This document shows, one piece after another, positions 1 to 15,203 of a DNA stretch of 64,000 bases. This stretch comes from Hydractinia symbiolongicarpus (taxonomy: Eukaryota; Cnidaria; Hydrozoa; Anthoathecata; Hydractiniidae), in NCBI RefSeq assembly GCF_029227915.1, contig NC_079876.1, positions 4,714,001 through 4,778,000 on the forward strand. The letters are read 5' to 3'. The position numbers and the translations under genes are program-made. Numbering within the stretch: the first letter of the stretch is position 1; every line of letters starts with the position of its first letter. Under the pieces are notes generated by a model, which made no database searches, was not told where the DNA came from, and was given only the letters and a program-made list of their open reading frames with translations.

Positions 1-3000
1 ACGAATATGTGACCCAACCGTTGAAACTCAAACGGAATAACACCGTTAGAAAGTTAATGAAATGTAGTTTTTAAAACTGTCGCTATTTCTTCAGCGCGCG
101 ATAACGGATAGGATTGGTCCCACAGAAAAGAACGACATATTTATCTAAATTTTTAAATGAAGCGCTACCACAGCGCCCAGTGTAATCGCTGATTTGCGGT
201 AATCACTTCAAATTAAGAAAATGTTTTTTCTTGGAGTCCATTTGTGTCATCTATCACATTGATCAGGTCACAGTCCAAAGTTAGTTCAAATAAATCCCAC
301 AGTCAATCGTTTCACTGTTAAAAGCGATGCAATCTAGTAATATCAGATAAATATCGCTAAATACATGTTGGTACGAATATGTGACCCAACCGTTGAAACT
401 CAAACGAACTGACACCGTTAGAAAGTCAATGAAATGTAGTTTTTGAAACTGTCGCTATTTCTTCAGCGCGCAATAACGGATAGGATTGATCCGGCAGAAA
501 AGAACGACTTTTTTTTCTAAATTTTTAAATAAAGCGCTACCACAACGCCCAGTGTAATAGCTGGTTTCCGGCAATCACCTCAAATTAAGAAGAATGTTTT
601 TTCTTAGAGTCCATTTGTGTCATTTATCACATTGATCAGGTCACCGTCCAAAGTTAGTTCAATTAAGTCCCACAGTCAATCGTTTCACTGTTAAAAGCGA
701 TGCAACCTAGTAATATCAGATAAATATCGCTAAATATATGTTGGTACGAAAATGTGACCCAACCGTTGAAACTCAAACGGACTGACACCGTTAATAAGTC
801 AATGAAATGTAGTTTTTGAAGCTGTAGCTATTTCTTCAGCGCGCGATAAAGGCTAGGATTGGTCCCACAGAAAATTTGTCTTATTTATTTAAGTTTTTAA
901 ATGAAGCGCTACAACATCGCCCAGTGTAATCGCTGAGTTCCGACAATCACGTCAAATTAAGAAGAATGTTTTTTCTTGGAGTCCAATTGTCTCACTTATA
1001 ACATTTATAAGGTCACGGTCCAAAATCAGTTCAATTATGTGCCACAGTCAATCGTTTCACTGTTAAAAGCCATACAACCTAGTAATATCAGAAAAATATC
1101 GCTAAATACATGTTGGTACGAATATGTGACCCAACCGTTGTATCTCAAATGGATTAACACCGTTAGAAAGTCAATGAAATGTAGTTTTTGAAACTGTCGC
1201 TATTTCTTCAGCGCGCGATAACGGCCAGGATTGGTCCCACAGTTAAAAATGAATTATTAATCTAAATTTTTAATTGAAGCGCTACCACAGCGCCCAGTGA
1301 AATCGCTGAGTTTCGGCAATCATTTCAAATTAAGAAGAATGTTATTTCTTGGAGTCCAATTGTCTCACTTTCACATTTATAAGGTCACAGTCCATAATCA
1401 GTTCAATTAAGTCTCACAGTCAATCGTTTCACTGTTAAAAGCCATACAACTTAGTAATACCGGAAAAATATTGCTAAATACATGTTGGTACGAATATGTG
1501 ACTCAACCGTTGTAACTCAAACGGATTGATACTGTTAGAAAGTCAATGAAATGTAGTTTTTGAAACTGTCGCTATTTCTTCAGCGCGCGATAACGGCTAG
1601 GATTGGTCCCACAGTAAAGAATGTCTTATTTACCTAAACTTTTAAATGAAGCGTTACCACAGCGCTAAATGTAATCGCTGAGTTCCGGCAATCACGTCAA
1701 ATTAAGAAGAATGTTATTTTTTGGAGTCCAATTGTCTCATTTATCACATTTTTCAGGTCACAGTCCAAAGTTAGTTCAATTAAATCCCACAGTCAATCGT
1801 TTCACTGTTAAAAGCGATGCAATCTAGTAATATCAGATAAATATCGCTAAATACATGTTGGTACGAATATGTGACTCAACCGTTGAAACTCAAACGATCT
1901 GACACCGTTAGAAAGTCAATGAATTGTAGTTTTTGAAACTGTCGCTATTTCTTCAGCGCGCGATAACGGCCAGGATTGGTCCCACAGTTAAAAAGGACTT
2001 ATTAATCTAAATATTTAATTGAAGCGCTACCACAGCGCTCAGGGATATCGCTGAGTCTCGGCAATCATTTCAAATTAAGAAGATTGTTATTTCTTGGAGT
2101 CCAATTGTCTCATTTATCACATTTATCAGGTCACAGTCCAAAGTTAGTTCAATTAAGTCCAACAGTCAATCGTTTCACTGTTAAAAGCCATACAACCTAG
2201 TAATATCAGAAAAATATCGCTAAATACATGTTGGTACGAATATGTGACCCAACCGTTGAAACTCAAACGGACTGACACCGTTAAAAAGTCAATGAAATGT
2301 AGCTTTTTAAGCTGTAGCTATTTCTTCAGCGCGCGATAAGGGCTAGGATTGGTCCCACAGAAAATTTGACTTAATTATCTAATTTTTTAAATGAAGCGCT
2401 ACAACATCGCCCAGTGTAATCGCTGAGTTCCGGCAATCACGTCAAATTAAGAAGAATGTTACTTCTTGGAGTCCAATTGTCTCACTTATAACATTTATAA
2501 GGTCACGGTCCAAAATCAGTTCAATTATGTGCCACAGTCAATCGTTTCACTGTTAAAAGCCATACAACCTAGTAATATCAGAAAATTATCGCTAAATACA
2601 TGTTGGTACGAATATGTGACCCAACCGTTGTAACTCAAACGGATTAACACCGTTAGAAAGTCAATGAAATGTAGTTTTCAAAACTGTCGCTATTTCTTCA
2701 GCGCGCGATAACGGATAGGATTGGTCCCGCAGAAAAGAACGACTTTTTTTTCTAAAATTTTAAATAAAGCGCTACCACAACGCCCAGTGTAATAGCTGGT
2801 TTCCGGCAATCACCTCAAATTAAGAAGAATGTTATTTCTTGGAGTCCAATTGTCTCACTTATAACATTTATAAGGTCACGGTCCAAAATCAGTTCAATTA
2901 TGTGCCACAGTCAATCGTTTCACTGTTAAAAGCCATACAACCTAGTAATATCAGAAAAATATCGCTAAATACATGTTGGTACGAATATGTGACCCAACCG

Positions 3001-6000
3001 TTGTAACTCAAACGGATTAACACCGTTAGAAAGTCAATGAAATGTAGTTTCTGAAACTGTCGCTATTTCTTCAGCGGGCAATAACGGATAGGATTGGTCC
3101 CGCAGAAAAGAACGACTTTTTTTTCTAAAATTTTAAATAAAGTGCTACCACAACGCCCAGTGTAATAGCTGGTTTCCGGCAATCACCTCAAATTAAGAAG
3201 AATGTTTTTTCTTAGAGTCCATTTGTGTCATTTATCACATTGATCAGGTCACGGTCCAAAGTTAGTTCAATTAAGTCCCACAGTCAATCGTTTCACTGTT
3301 AAAAGCGATGCAACCTAGCAATATCAGATAAATATCGCTAAATACATGTTGGTACGAAAATGTGACCCAACCGTTGAAACTCAAACGGACTGACACCGTT
3401 AAAAAGTCAATGAAATGTAGTTTTTTAAGCTGTAGCTATTTCTTCAGCGCGCGATAAGGGCTAGGATTGGTCCTACAGAAAATTTGACTTATTTATCTAA
3501 TTTTGTAAATGAAGCGCTACAACATCGCCCAGTGTAATCGCTGAGTTCCGACAATCACGTCAAATTAAGAAGAATGTTATTTCTTGGAGTCCAATTGTCT
3601 CACTTATAACATTTATAAGGTCATGGTCCAAAATCAGTTCAATTATGTGCCACAGTCAATCGTTTCACTGTTAAAAGCCATACAACCTAGTAATATCAGA
3701 AAAATATCGCTAAATACATGTTGGTACGAATATGTGACCCAACCGTTGTAACTCAAACGGATTAACACCGTTAGAAAGTCAATGAAATGTAGTTTTCAAA
3801 ACTGCTGCTATTTCTTCAGCGCGCGATAACGGATAGGATTGGTCCCACAGAAAAGAACAACTTATTTATCTAAATTTTTAAATGAAGCGCTACCACAGCG
3901 CCCAGTGAAATCGCTGAGTTTCGGCAATCATTTCAAATTAAGAAGAATGTTATTTCTTGGAGTCCAATTGTCTCATTTATCACATTTACCAGGTCACAGT
4001 CCAAAGTTAGTTCAATTAAGTCCAACAGTCAATCGTTTCACTGTTAAAAGCCATACAACCTACTAATATCAGAAAAATATCGCTAAATACATGTTGGTAC
4101 GAATATGTGACCCAACCGTTGTAACTCAAACGGATTAAAACCGTTAGAAAGTCAATGAAATGTAGTTTTTAAAACTGTCGCTATTTCTTCAGCGCGCGAT
4201 AACGGATAGGATTGGTCCCACAGTAAAAAATGACATTTTATCTTAATTTTTAATTGAAGCGCTACCACAGCGCCCAGTGTAATCGCTGAGTTTCAGGAAT
4301 CATTTCATATTAAGAAGAATGTTATTTCTTGGAGTCCAATTGTCTCACCTATAACATTTATAAGGTCACGGTCCAAAATCAGTTCAATTACGTGCCACAG
4401 TCAATCGTTTCACCGTTAAAAGCCATACAACCTAGTAATATCAGAAAAATATCGCTAAATACATGTTGGTACGAATATGTGACCCAACCGTTGTAACTCA
4501 AACGGATTAACACCGTTAGAAAGTCAATGAAATGTAGTTTTTAAAACTCTCGCTATTTCTTCAGCGCGCAATAACGGATAGGATTGGTCCCACAGAAAAG
4601 AACGACTTATTTATCTAAATTTTTAAATAAAACGCTACCACAGAGCCCAGTGTAATCGCTGATTTGCGGTAATCACTTCAAATTAAGAAAATATTTTTTT
4701 TTGGAGTCCATTTGTGTCATCTATCACATTGATCAGGTCACAGTCCAAAGTTAGTTCAAATAAATCCCACAGTCAATCGTTTAACTGTTAAAAGCGATGC
4801 AATCTAGTAATATCAGATAAATATCGCTAAATACATGTTGGTACGAATATGTGACTCAACCGTTGAAACTCAAACGAACTGACACCGTTAGAAAGTCAAT
4901 GAAATGTAGTTTTTGAAACTGTCGCTATTTCTTCAGCGCGCGATAACGGCCAGGATTGGTCCCACAGTTAAAAATGACTTATTAATCTAAATATTTAATT
5001 GAAGCGCTACCACAGCGCCCGGTGATATCGCTGAGTTTCGGCAATCATTTCAAATTAAGAAGAATGTTATTTCTTGGAGTCCAATTGTCTGATTTATCAC
5101 ATTTATCAGGTCACAGTCCAAAGTTAGTTCAATTAAGTCCAACAGTCAATCGTTTCACTGTTAAAAGCCATACATCCTAGTAATATCAGAAAAATATCGC
5201 TAAATACATGTTGGTACGAATATGTGACCCAATCGTTGAAACTCAAACGATTTGGCACCGTTAGAAAGTCAATGAAGTGTAGTTTTTGAAACTGTCGCTA
5301 TTTCTTCAGCGCGCGATAACGGCCAGGATTGGTCCCACAGTTAAAAATGACTTATTAATCTATTTTTTTAAATGAAGCGCTACAACATCGCCCAGTGTAA
5401 TCGCTGAGTTCCGGCAATCACGTCAAATTAAGAAGAATGTTATTTCTTGGAGTCCAATTGTCTCACTTATAACATTTATAAGGTCACGGTCCAAAATCAG
5501 TTCAATTATGTGCCACAGTCAATCGTTTCACTGTTAAAAGCCATACAACCTAGTAATATCAGAAAAATATCGCTAAATACATGTTGGTACGAATATGTGA
5601 CCCAATCGTTGAAACTCAAACGATTTGGCACCGTTAGAAAGTCAATGAAGTGTAGTTGTTGAAACTGTCACTATTTCTTCAGCGGGAAATAACGGATAGG
5701 ATTGGTCCCGCAGAAAAGAACGACTTTTTTTCTAAAATTTTAAATAAAGCGCTACCACAACGCCCAGTGTAATAGCTGGTTTCCGGCAATCACCTCAAAT
5801 TAAGAAGAATGTTTTTTCTTAGAGTCCATTTGTGTCATTTATCACATTGATCAGGTCACGGTCCAAAGTTAGTTCAATTAAGTCCCACAGTCAATCGTTT
5901 AACTGTTAAAAGCGATGCAACCTAGCAATATCAGATAAATATCGCTAAATATATGTTGGTACGAAAATGTGACCCAACCGTTGAAACTCAAACGGACTGA

Positions 6001-7022
6001 CACCGTTAAAAAGTCAATGAAATGTAGTTTTTTAAGCTGTAGCTATTTCTTCAGCGCGCGATAAGGGCTAGGATTGGTCCCACAGAAAATTTGACTTATT
6101 TATCTAATTTTTTAAATGAAGCGCTACAACATCGCCCAGTGTAATCGCTGAGTTCCGGCAATCACGTCAAATAAAGAAGAATGTTATTTCTTGGAGTCCA
6201 ATTGTCTCACTTATAACATTTATATGGTCACGGTCCAAAATCAGTTCAATTATGTGCCACAGTCAATCGTTTCACTGTTAAAAGCCATACATTCTAGTAA
6301 TATCAGAAAAATATCGCTAAATACATGTTGGTACGAATATGTGACCCAACCGTTGTAACTCAAACGGATTAACACCGTTAGAAAGTCAATGAAATGTAGT
6401 TTTTGAAACTGTCGCTATTTCTTCAGCGCGCGATAACGGCCAGGATTGGTCCCACAGTTAAAAATGACTTATTAATCTAAATTTTTAATTGAAGCACTAC
6501 CGCAGCGCCCAGTGAAATCGTTGAGTTTCGGCAATCATTTCAAATTAAGAAGAATGTTATTTCTTGGAGTCGAATTGTCTCACTTTCACATTTTTAAGGT
6601 CACAGTCCAAAGTTCGTTCAATTAAGTCCAACAGTCAATCGTTTCACTGTTAAAAGCCATACAACCTAGTAATATCAGAAAAATATCGCTAAATACATGT
6701 TGGTACGAATATGTGACCCAACCGTTGTAACTCAAACGGATTAACACCGTTAGAAAGTCAATGAAATGTAGTTTTTAAAACTGTCGCTATTTCTTCAGCG
6801 CGCGATAACGGATAGGATTGGTTCCATAATACAAAAACGACTTTTTTTCTCTTAATTCTTAAATGAAGTGCTACCACAGAGCCCAGTGTAGTCGCTGAGT
6901 TTCGGCAATCATTTCATCTTAGAAAGAATATTATTTCTTGGAGTCCAATTGTCTCACTTTCACATTTATAAGGTCACAGTCCATAGTCAGTTCAATTAAA
7001 TCCCACAGTAATCGTTTCACTG

Positions 7023-10000
7023 TTAAATACCATACAACCTAGTAATATCAGAAAAATATCGCTGAGTACATGTTGGTACGAATATGTGACCCAACTGTTG
7101 TAACTCAAACGGATTGACACCGTTAAAACGTCAATGAAGTGTAGTTTTTGAAACTGTCGCTATTTCTTCAGCGCGCGATAACGGATAGGATTGGTCCCAC
7201 AGTAAAAAACGACTTATTTATCTAAATTTTTAAATAAAGTGCTACCACAACGCCCAGTGTAATCGCTGAGCTCCGGCAATCACGCCAAATTAAGAAGAAT
7301 GGTTTTTCTTGGAGTCCATTTGTGTCATTTATCACATTGATCAGGTCACGGTCCAAAGTTAACTCAATTAAGTCCCACAGTCAATCGTTTCACTGTTGAA
7401 GGCGATGCAACCTAGAAATGTTAGATAAATATCGCTAAATACATGTTGGTACGAAAATGTGACCCAACCGTTGAAACTCAAACGAACTGACACCGTTAGA
7501 AAGTCAATGAAATGTAATTTTTGAAACTGTCGCTATTTCTTCAGCGCGCGATAACGGCCAGGATTGGTCCCACAGTTAAAAATGACTTATTAATCTAAAT
7601 TTTTAATTGAAGCGCTACCACAGCGCCCAGTGAAATCGCTGAGTTTCGGCAATCATTTCAAATTAAGAAGAATGTTATTTCTTGGAGTCCAATTGTCTCA
7701 CTTTCACATTTATAAGGTCACAGTCCATAATCAGTTCAATTAAGTCTCACAGTCAATTGTTTCACTGTTAAAAGCCATACAACTTAGTAATACCGGAAAA
7801 GTATTGCTAAATACATGTTGGTACGAATATGTGACTCAACCGTTGTAACTCAAACGGATTGATACTGTTAGAAAGTCAATGAAATGTAGTTTTTAACACT
7901 GTCGCTATTTCTTCAGCGCGCGATAACGGCTAGGATTGATCCCACAGTAAAGAATGTCTTATTTATCTAAAATTTTAAATGAAGCGCTACCACAGCGCCA
8001 AATGTATTCGCTGAGTTCCGGCAATCACGTCAAATTAAGAAGAATGTTATTTCTTGGAGTCCAATTGTCTCATTTATTACATTTATCAGGTCACAGTCCA
8101 AAGTTAGTTCAATTAAGTCCAACAGTCAATCGTTTCATAGTTAAAAGCGAGACAAACTAGTAATATCAGATAGATATCGCAAAACACATGTTAGTACGAA
8201 TATGTGACACAACCGTTGTAACTCAAACGGACTGACACCGTTAGAAAGTCAATGAAATGTAGTTCTTGAAACTGTCGCTATTTCTTTAGCGCGCGATAAC
8301 GGATAGGATTGGTTCCATAATACAAAAACGACTTTTTTTCTCTTAATTCTTAAATGAAGTGCTACCACAGAGCCCAGTGTAGTCGCTGTGTTTCGGCAAT
8401 CATTTCATATTAGAAAGAATGTTATTTCTTGGAGTCCAATTGTCTCACTTTCACATTTATAAGGTCACAGTCCATAGTCAGTTCAATTAAATCCCACAGT
8501 AATCGTTTCACTGTTAAAAGCCATACAACCTAGTAATATCAGAAAAATATCGCTAAGTACATGTTGGTACGAATATGTGACCCAACCGTTGTAACTCAAA
8601 CGGATTGACACCGTTAGAACGTCAATGAAGTGTAGTTTTTGAAACTGTCGCTATTTCTTCAGCGCGCGATAACGGATAGGATTGGTCCCACAGTAAAAAA
8701 CGTCTTATTTATCTAAATTTTTAAATAAAGTGCTACCACAACGCCCAGTGTAATCGCTGAGCTCCGGCAATCACGTCAAATTAAGAAGAATGGTTTTTCT
8801 TGGAGTCCATTTGTGTCATTTATCACATTGATCAGGTCACGGTCCAAAGTTAACTCAATTAAGTCCCACAGTCAATCGTTTCACTGTTGAAGGCGATGCA
8901 ACCTAGTAATGTTAGATAAATATCGCTAAATACATGTTGGTACGAAAATGTGACCCAACCGTTGAAACTCAAACGGACTGGCACCGTTATAAAGTCAATG
9001 AAATGTAGTTTTTAAAGCTGTTGCTATTTCTTCAGCGTGCGATAACGGCTAGGATTGGTCCCACATTAAAAATTGACTTTTTATCTTAATTTTTAATTGA
9101 AGCGCTACCACAGCGCCCAGTGTAATCGCTGAGTTTCAGAAATCATTTCATTTTAAGAAGAATGTTATTTCTTGGAGTCCAATTGTGTCACTATCACATT
9201 TATAAGGTCAAAGTCCATAATCAGTTCAATTAAATCCCACAATCAATCGTTTCACTGTTAAAAGCCATACAACTTAGTAATACCGGAAAAATATTGCTAA
9301 ATACATGTTGGTACGAATATGTGACCCAACCGTTAAAACTCAAACGGACTGACACTGTTAAAAAGTCAATGAAATGTAGTTTTTGAAACTGTTGCTATTT
9401 CTTCAGCGCGCGATAACGGCCAGGATTGGTCCCACAGTTAAAAATGACTTATTAATCTAAATTTTTAATTGAAGCGCTACCACAGCGCCCAGCGTAATCG
9501 CTGAGTTCCGGCAATCACGTCAAATTAAGAAGAATGTTATTTCTTGGAGTCCAATTGTCTCACTTATAACATTTATAAGGTCACAGTCCAAAATTAGTTC
9601 AATTATGTGCCACAGTCAATCGTTTCACTGTTAAAAGCCATACAACTTAGTAATACCGGAAAAATATCGCTAAATACATGTTGGTACGAATATGTGACCC
9701 AACCGTTGTAACTCAAACGGATTAACACCGTTAGAAAGTCAATGAAATGTAGTTTCTGAAACTGTCGCTATTTCTTCAGCGGGCAATAACGGATAGGATT
9801 GGTCCCGCAGAAAAGAACGACTTTTTTTTCTAAAATTATAAATAAAGTGCTACCACAACGCCCAGTGTAATAGCTGGTTTCCGGCAATCACCTCAAATTA
9901 AGAAGAATGTTTTTTCTTAGAGTCCAATTGTGTCATTTATCACATTCATCAGGTCACGGTCCAAAGTTAGTTCAATTAAGTCCCACGGTCAATCGTTTCA

Positions 10001-13000
10001 CTGTTAAAAGCGATGCAACCTAGCAATATCAGATAAATATCGCTAAATACATGTTGGTACGAAAATGTGACCCAACCGTTGAAACTCAAACGGACTGACA
10101 CCGTTAAAAAGTCAATGAAATGTAGTTTTTTAAGCTGTAGCTATTTCTTTAGCGCGCGATAAGGGCTAGGATTGGTCCTACAGAAAATTTGACTTATTTA
10201 TCTAATTTTTTAAATGAAGCGCTACAACATCGCCCAGTGTAATCGCTGAGTTCCGGCAATCACGTCAAATTAAGAAGAATGTTATTTCTTGGAGTCCAAT
10301 TGTCTCACTTATAACATTTATAAGGTCATGGTCCAAAATCAGTTCAATTATGTGCCACAGTCAATCGTTTCACTGTTAAATACCATACAACCTAGTAATA
10401 TCAGAAAAATATCGCTAAGTACATGTTGGTACGAATATGTGACCCAACCGTTGTAACTCAAACGGATTGACACCGTTAGAACGTCAATGAAGTGTAGTTT
10501 TTGAAACTGTCGCTATTTCTTCAGCGCGCGATAACGGATAGGATTGGTCCCACAGTAAAAAACGACTTATTTATCTAAATTTTTAAATAAAGTGCTACCA
10601 CAACGCCCAGTGTAATCGCTGAGCTCCGGCAATCACTTCAAATTAAGAAGAATGGTTTTTCTTGGAGTCCATTTGTGTCATTTATCACATTGATCAGGTC
10701 ACGGTCCAAAGTTAACTCAATTAAGTCCCACAGTCAATCGTTTCACTGTTGAAGGCGATGCAACCTAGTAATGTTAGATAAATATCGCTAAATACATGTT
10801 GGTACGAAAATGTGACCCAACCGTTGAAACTCAAACGAACTGACACCGTTAGAAAGTCAATGAAATGTAGTTTTTGAAACTGTCGCTATTTCTTCAGCGC
10901 GCGATAACGGCCAGGATTGGTCCCACAGTTAAAAATGACTTATTAATCTAAATTTTTAATTGAAGCGCTACCACAGCGCCCAGTGAAATCGCTGAGTTTC
11001 GGCAATCATTTCAAATTAAGAAGAATGTTATTTCTTGGAGTCCAATTGTCTCACTTTCACATTTATAAGGTCACAGTCCATAATCAGTTCAATTAAGTCT
11101 CACAGTCAATCGTTTCACTGTTAAAAGCCATACAACTTAGTAATACCGGAAAAGTATTGCTAAATACATGTTGGTACGAATATGTGACTCAACCGTTGTA
11201 ACTCAAACGGATTGATACTGTTAGAAAGTCAATGAAATGTAGTTTTTAACACTGTCGCTATTTCTTCAGCGCGCGATAACGGCTAGGATTGATCCCACAG
11301 TAAAGAATGTCTTATTTATCTAAAATTTTAAATGAAGCGCTACCACAGCGCCAAATGTATTCGCTGAGTTCCGGCAATCACGTCAAATTAAGAAGAATGT
11401 TATTTCTTGGAGTCCAATTGTCTCATTTATCACATTTATCAGGTCACAGTCCAAAGTTAGTTCAATTAAGTCCAACAGTCAATCGTTTCATAGTTTAAAG
11501 CGATACAAACTAGTAATATCAGATAAATATCGCAAAACACATGTTAGTACGAATATGTGACACAACCGTTGTAACTCAAACGGACTGACACCGTTAGAAA
11601 GTCAATGAAATGTAGTTCTTGAAACTGTCGCTATTTCTTTAGCGCGCGATAACGGATAGGATTGGTTCCATAATACAAAAACGACTTTTTTTCTCTTAAT
11701 TCTTAAATGAAGTGCTACCACAGAGCCCAGTGTAGTCGCTGTGTTTCGGCAATCATTTCATATTAGAAAGAATGTTATTTCTTGGAGTCCAATTGTCTCA
11801 CTTTCACATTTATAAGGTCACAGTCCATAGTCAGTTCAATTAAATCCCACAGTAATCGTTTCACTGTTAAAAGCCATACAACCTAGTAATATCAGAAAAA
11901 TATCGCTAAGTACATGTTGGTACGAATATGTGACCCAACCGTTGTAACTCAAACGGATTGACACCGTTAGAACGTCAATGAAGTGTAGTTTTTGAAACTG
12001 TCGCTATTTCTTCAGCGCGCGATAACGGATAGGATTGGTCCCACAGTAAAAAACGTCTTATTTATCTAAATTTTTAAATAAAGTGCTACCACAACGCCCA
12101 GTGTAATCGCTGAGCTCCGGCAATCACGTCAAATTAAGAAGAATGGTTTTTCTTGGAGTCCATTTGTGTCATTTATCACATTGATCAGGTCACGGTCCAA
12201 AGTTAACTCAATTAAGTCCCACAGTCAATCGTTTCACTGTTGAAGGCGATGCAACCTAGTAATGTTAGATAAATATCGCTAAATACATGTTGGTACGAAA
12301 ATGTGACCCAACCGTTGAAACTCAAACGGACTGGCACCGTTATAAAGTCAATGAAATGTAGTTTTTGAAACTGTTGCTATTTCGTCAGCGCGCGATAACG
12401 GCCAGGATTGGTCCCACAGTTAAAAATGACTTATTAATCTAAATTTTTAATTGAAGCGCTACCACAGCGCCCACCGTAATCGCTGAGTTCCGGCAATCAC
12501 GTCAAATTAAGAAGAATGTTATTTCTTGGAGTCCAATTGTCTCACTTATAACATTTATAAGTTCACAGTCCAAAATTAGTTCAATTATATGCCACAGTCA
12601 ATCGTTTCACTGTTAAAAGCCATACAACTTAGTAATACCGGAAAAATATCGCTAAATACATGTTGGTACGAATATGTGACCCAACCGTTGTAACTCAAAC
12701 GGATTAACACCGTTAGAAAGTCAATGAAATGTAGTTTCTGAAACTGTCGCTATTTCTTCAGCGGGCAATAACGGATAGGATTGGTCCCGCAGAAAAGAAC
12801 GACTTTTTTTTCTAAAATTTTAAATAAAGTGCTACCACAACGCCCAGTGTAATAGCTGGTTTCCGGCAATCACCTCAAATTAAGAAGAATGTTTTTCCTT
12901 AGAGTCCAATTGTGTCATTTATCACATTCATCAGGTCACGGTCCAAAGTTAGTTCAATTAAGTCCCACGGTCAATCGTTTCACTGTTAAAAGCGATGCAA

Positions 13001-13355
13001 CCTAGCAATATCAGATAAATATCGCTAAATACATGTTGGTACGAAAATGTGACCCAACCGTTGAAACTCAAACGGACTGACACCGTTAAAAAGTCAATGA
13101 AATGTAGTTTTTTAAGCTGTAGCTATTTCTTCAGCGCGCGATAAGGGCTAGGATTGGTCCTACAGAAAATTTGACTTATTTATCTAATTTTTGAAATGAA
13201 GCGCTACAACATCGCCCAGTGTAATCGCTGAGTTCCGGCAATCACGTCAAATTAAGAAGAATGTTATTTCTTGGAGTCCAATTGTCTCACTTATAACATT
13301 TATAAGGTCATTGTCCAAAATCAGTTCAATTATGTGCCACAGTCAATCGTTTCAC
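7023..13355 (+). repeat. Nine-monomer higher-order repeat, second copy one monomer short
   Basis: The block from about 7023 to 10374 recurs from 10375 at a spacing of about 3352 bp (nine monomers); for example, the TAAAGAATGTCTTATTTATC monomer is near 7950 and again near 11303. From about 12355 the spacing drops to about 2982 bp. The monomer with the CACATTAAAAATTGAC linker present at about 9060 has no counterpart in copy two, so the second copy has eight monomers. Boundaries are by eye. Confidence 0.75.
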
Positions 13356-15203
13356 TGTTAAAAGCCATACAACCTAGTAATATCAGAAAAATATCGCTAA
13401 ATACATGTTGGTACGAATATGTGACCCAACCGTTGTAACTCAAACGGATTAACACCGTTAGAAAGTCAATGAAATGTAGTTTTCAAAACTGTCGCTATTT
13501 CTTCAGCGCGCGATAACGGATAGGATTGGTCCCACAGAAAAGAACGACTTATTTATCTAAATTTTTAAATGAAGCGCTACCACAACGCCCAGTGTAATAG
13601 CTGGTTTCCTGCAATCACCTCAAATTAAGAAGAATGTTTTTTCTTAGAGTCCATTTGTGTCATTTATCACATTGATCAGGTCACGGTCCAAAGTTAGTTC
13701 AATTAAGTCCCACAGTCAATCGTTTCACTGTTAAAAGCGATGCAACCTATTAATATCAGATAAATATCGCTAAATACATGTTGGTACGAAAATGTGACCC
13801 AACCGTTGAAACTCAAACGAACTGACACGGTTAAAAAGTCAATGAAATGTAGTTTTTTAAGCTGAAGCTATTTCTTCAGCGCGCGATAAGGGCTAGGATT
13901 GGTCCCACAGAAAAGAACGACTTATTTATCTAAAATTTTAAATGAAGCGCTACCACAGAGCCCAGTGTAATCGCTGATTTGCGGTAATCACGTCAAATTA
14001 AGAAAATATTTTTTTTTGGAGTCCATTTGTGTCATCTATCACATTGATCAGGTCACAGTCCAAAGTTAGTTCAAATAAATCCCACAGTCAATCGTTTAAC
14101 TGTTAGAAGCGATGCAATCTAGTAATATCAGATAAATATCGCTAAATACATGTTGGTACGAATATGTGACTCAACCGTTGAAACTCTAACGAACTGACAC
14201 CGTTAGAAAGTCAATGAAATGTAGTTTTTGAAACTGTCGCTATTTCTTCAGCGCGCGATAACGGCCAGGATTGGTCCCACAGTTAAAAATGACTTATTAA
14301 TCTAAATATTTAATTGAAGCGCTACCACAGCGCCCGGTGATATCGCTGAGTTTCGGCAATCATTTCAAATTAAGAAGAATGTTATTTCATGGAGTCCAAT
14401 TGTCTCATTTATCACATTTATCAGGTCACAGTCCAAAGTTAGTTCAATTAAGTCCAACAGTCAATCGTTTCACTGTTAAAAGTCATACATCCTAGTAATA
14501 TCAGAAAAATATCGCTAAATACATGTTGGTACGAAAATGTGACCCAACCGTTGAAACTCCAACGGACTGACACCGTTAAAAAGTAAATGAAATGTAGTTT
14601 TTTAAGCTGTAGCTATTTCTTCAGCGCTCGATAAGGGCTAGGATTGGTCCCACAGAAAATTTGACTTATTAATCTAATTTTTTAAATGAAGCGCTACAAC
14701 ATCGCCCAGTGTAATCGCTGAGTTCCGGCAATCACGTCAAATTAAGAAGAATGTTATTTCTTGGAGTCCAATTGTCTCACTTATAACATTTATAAGGTCA
14801 CGGTCCAAAATCAGTTCAATTATGTGCCACAGTCAATCGTTTCACTGTTAAAAGCCATACATTCTAGTAATATCAGAAAAATATCGCTAAATACATGTTG
14901 GTACGAATATGTGACCCAACCGTTGTAACTCAAACGGATTAACACCGTTAGAAAGTCAATGAAATGTAGTTTTTAAAACTGTCGCTATTTCTTCAGCGCG
15001 CGATAACGGATAGGATTGGTCCGACAGAAAAGAACGACTTATTTATCTAAATTTTTAAATGACGCGCTACCACAGCGCCCAGTGAAATCGCTTAGTTTCG
15101 ACAATCATTTCAAATTAAGAAGAATGTTATTTCTTGGAGTCCAATTGTCTCATTTATCACATTTATCAGGTCAAAGTCCAAAGTTAGTTCAATTAAGTCC
15201 AAC

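Noticed and set aside
150-200. Hairpin GCGCT-ACCAC-AGCGC in the monomer
   Set aside because: Many subtypes have one-sided changes (AACGC, ATCGC, AGAGC) that break the stem, so there is no sign of selection on it.
976-1191. Recurring frames of 71 codons starting with TTG in the satellite (also at 5447, 32912, 41936, 43423, 44538, 53104, 54291, 55779, 56966, 59641, 60386)
   Set aside because: They occur only in one subtype, depend on a TTG start, cross monomer boundaries, and are broken by stops in most monomers. Satellite by-products.
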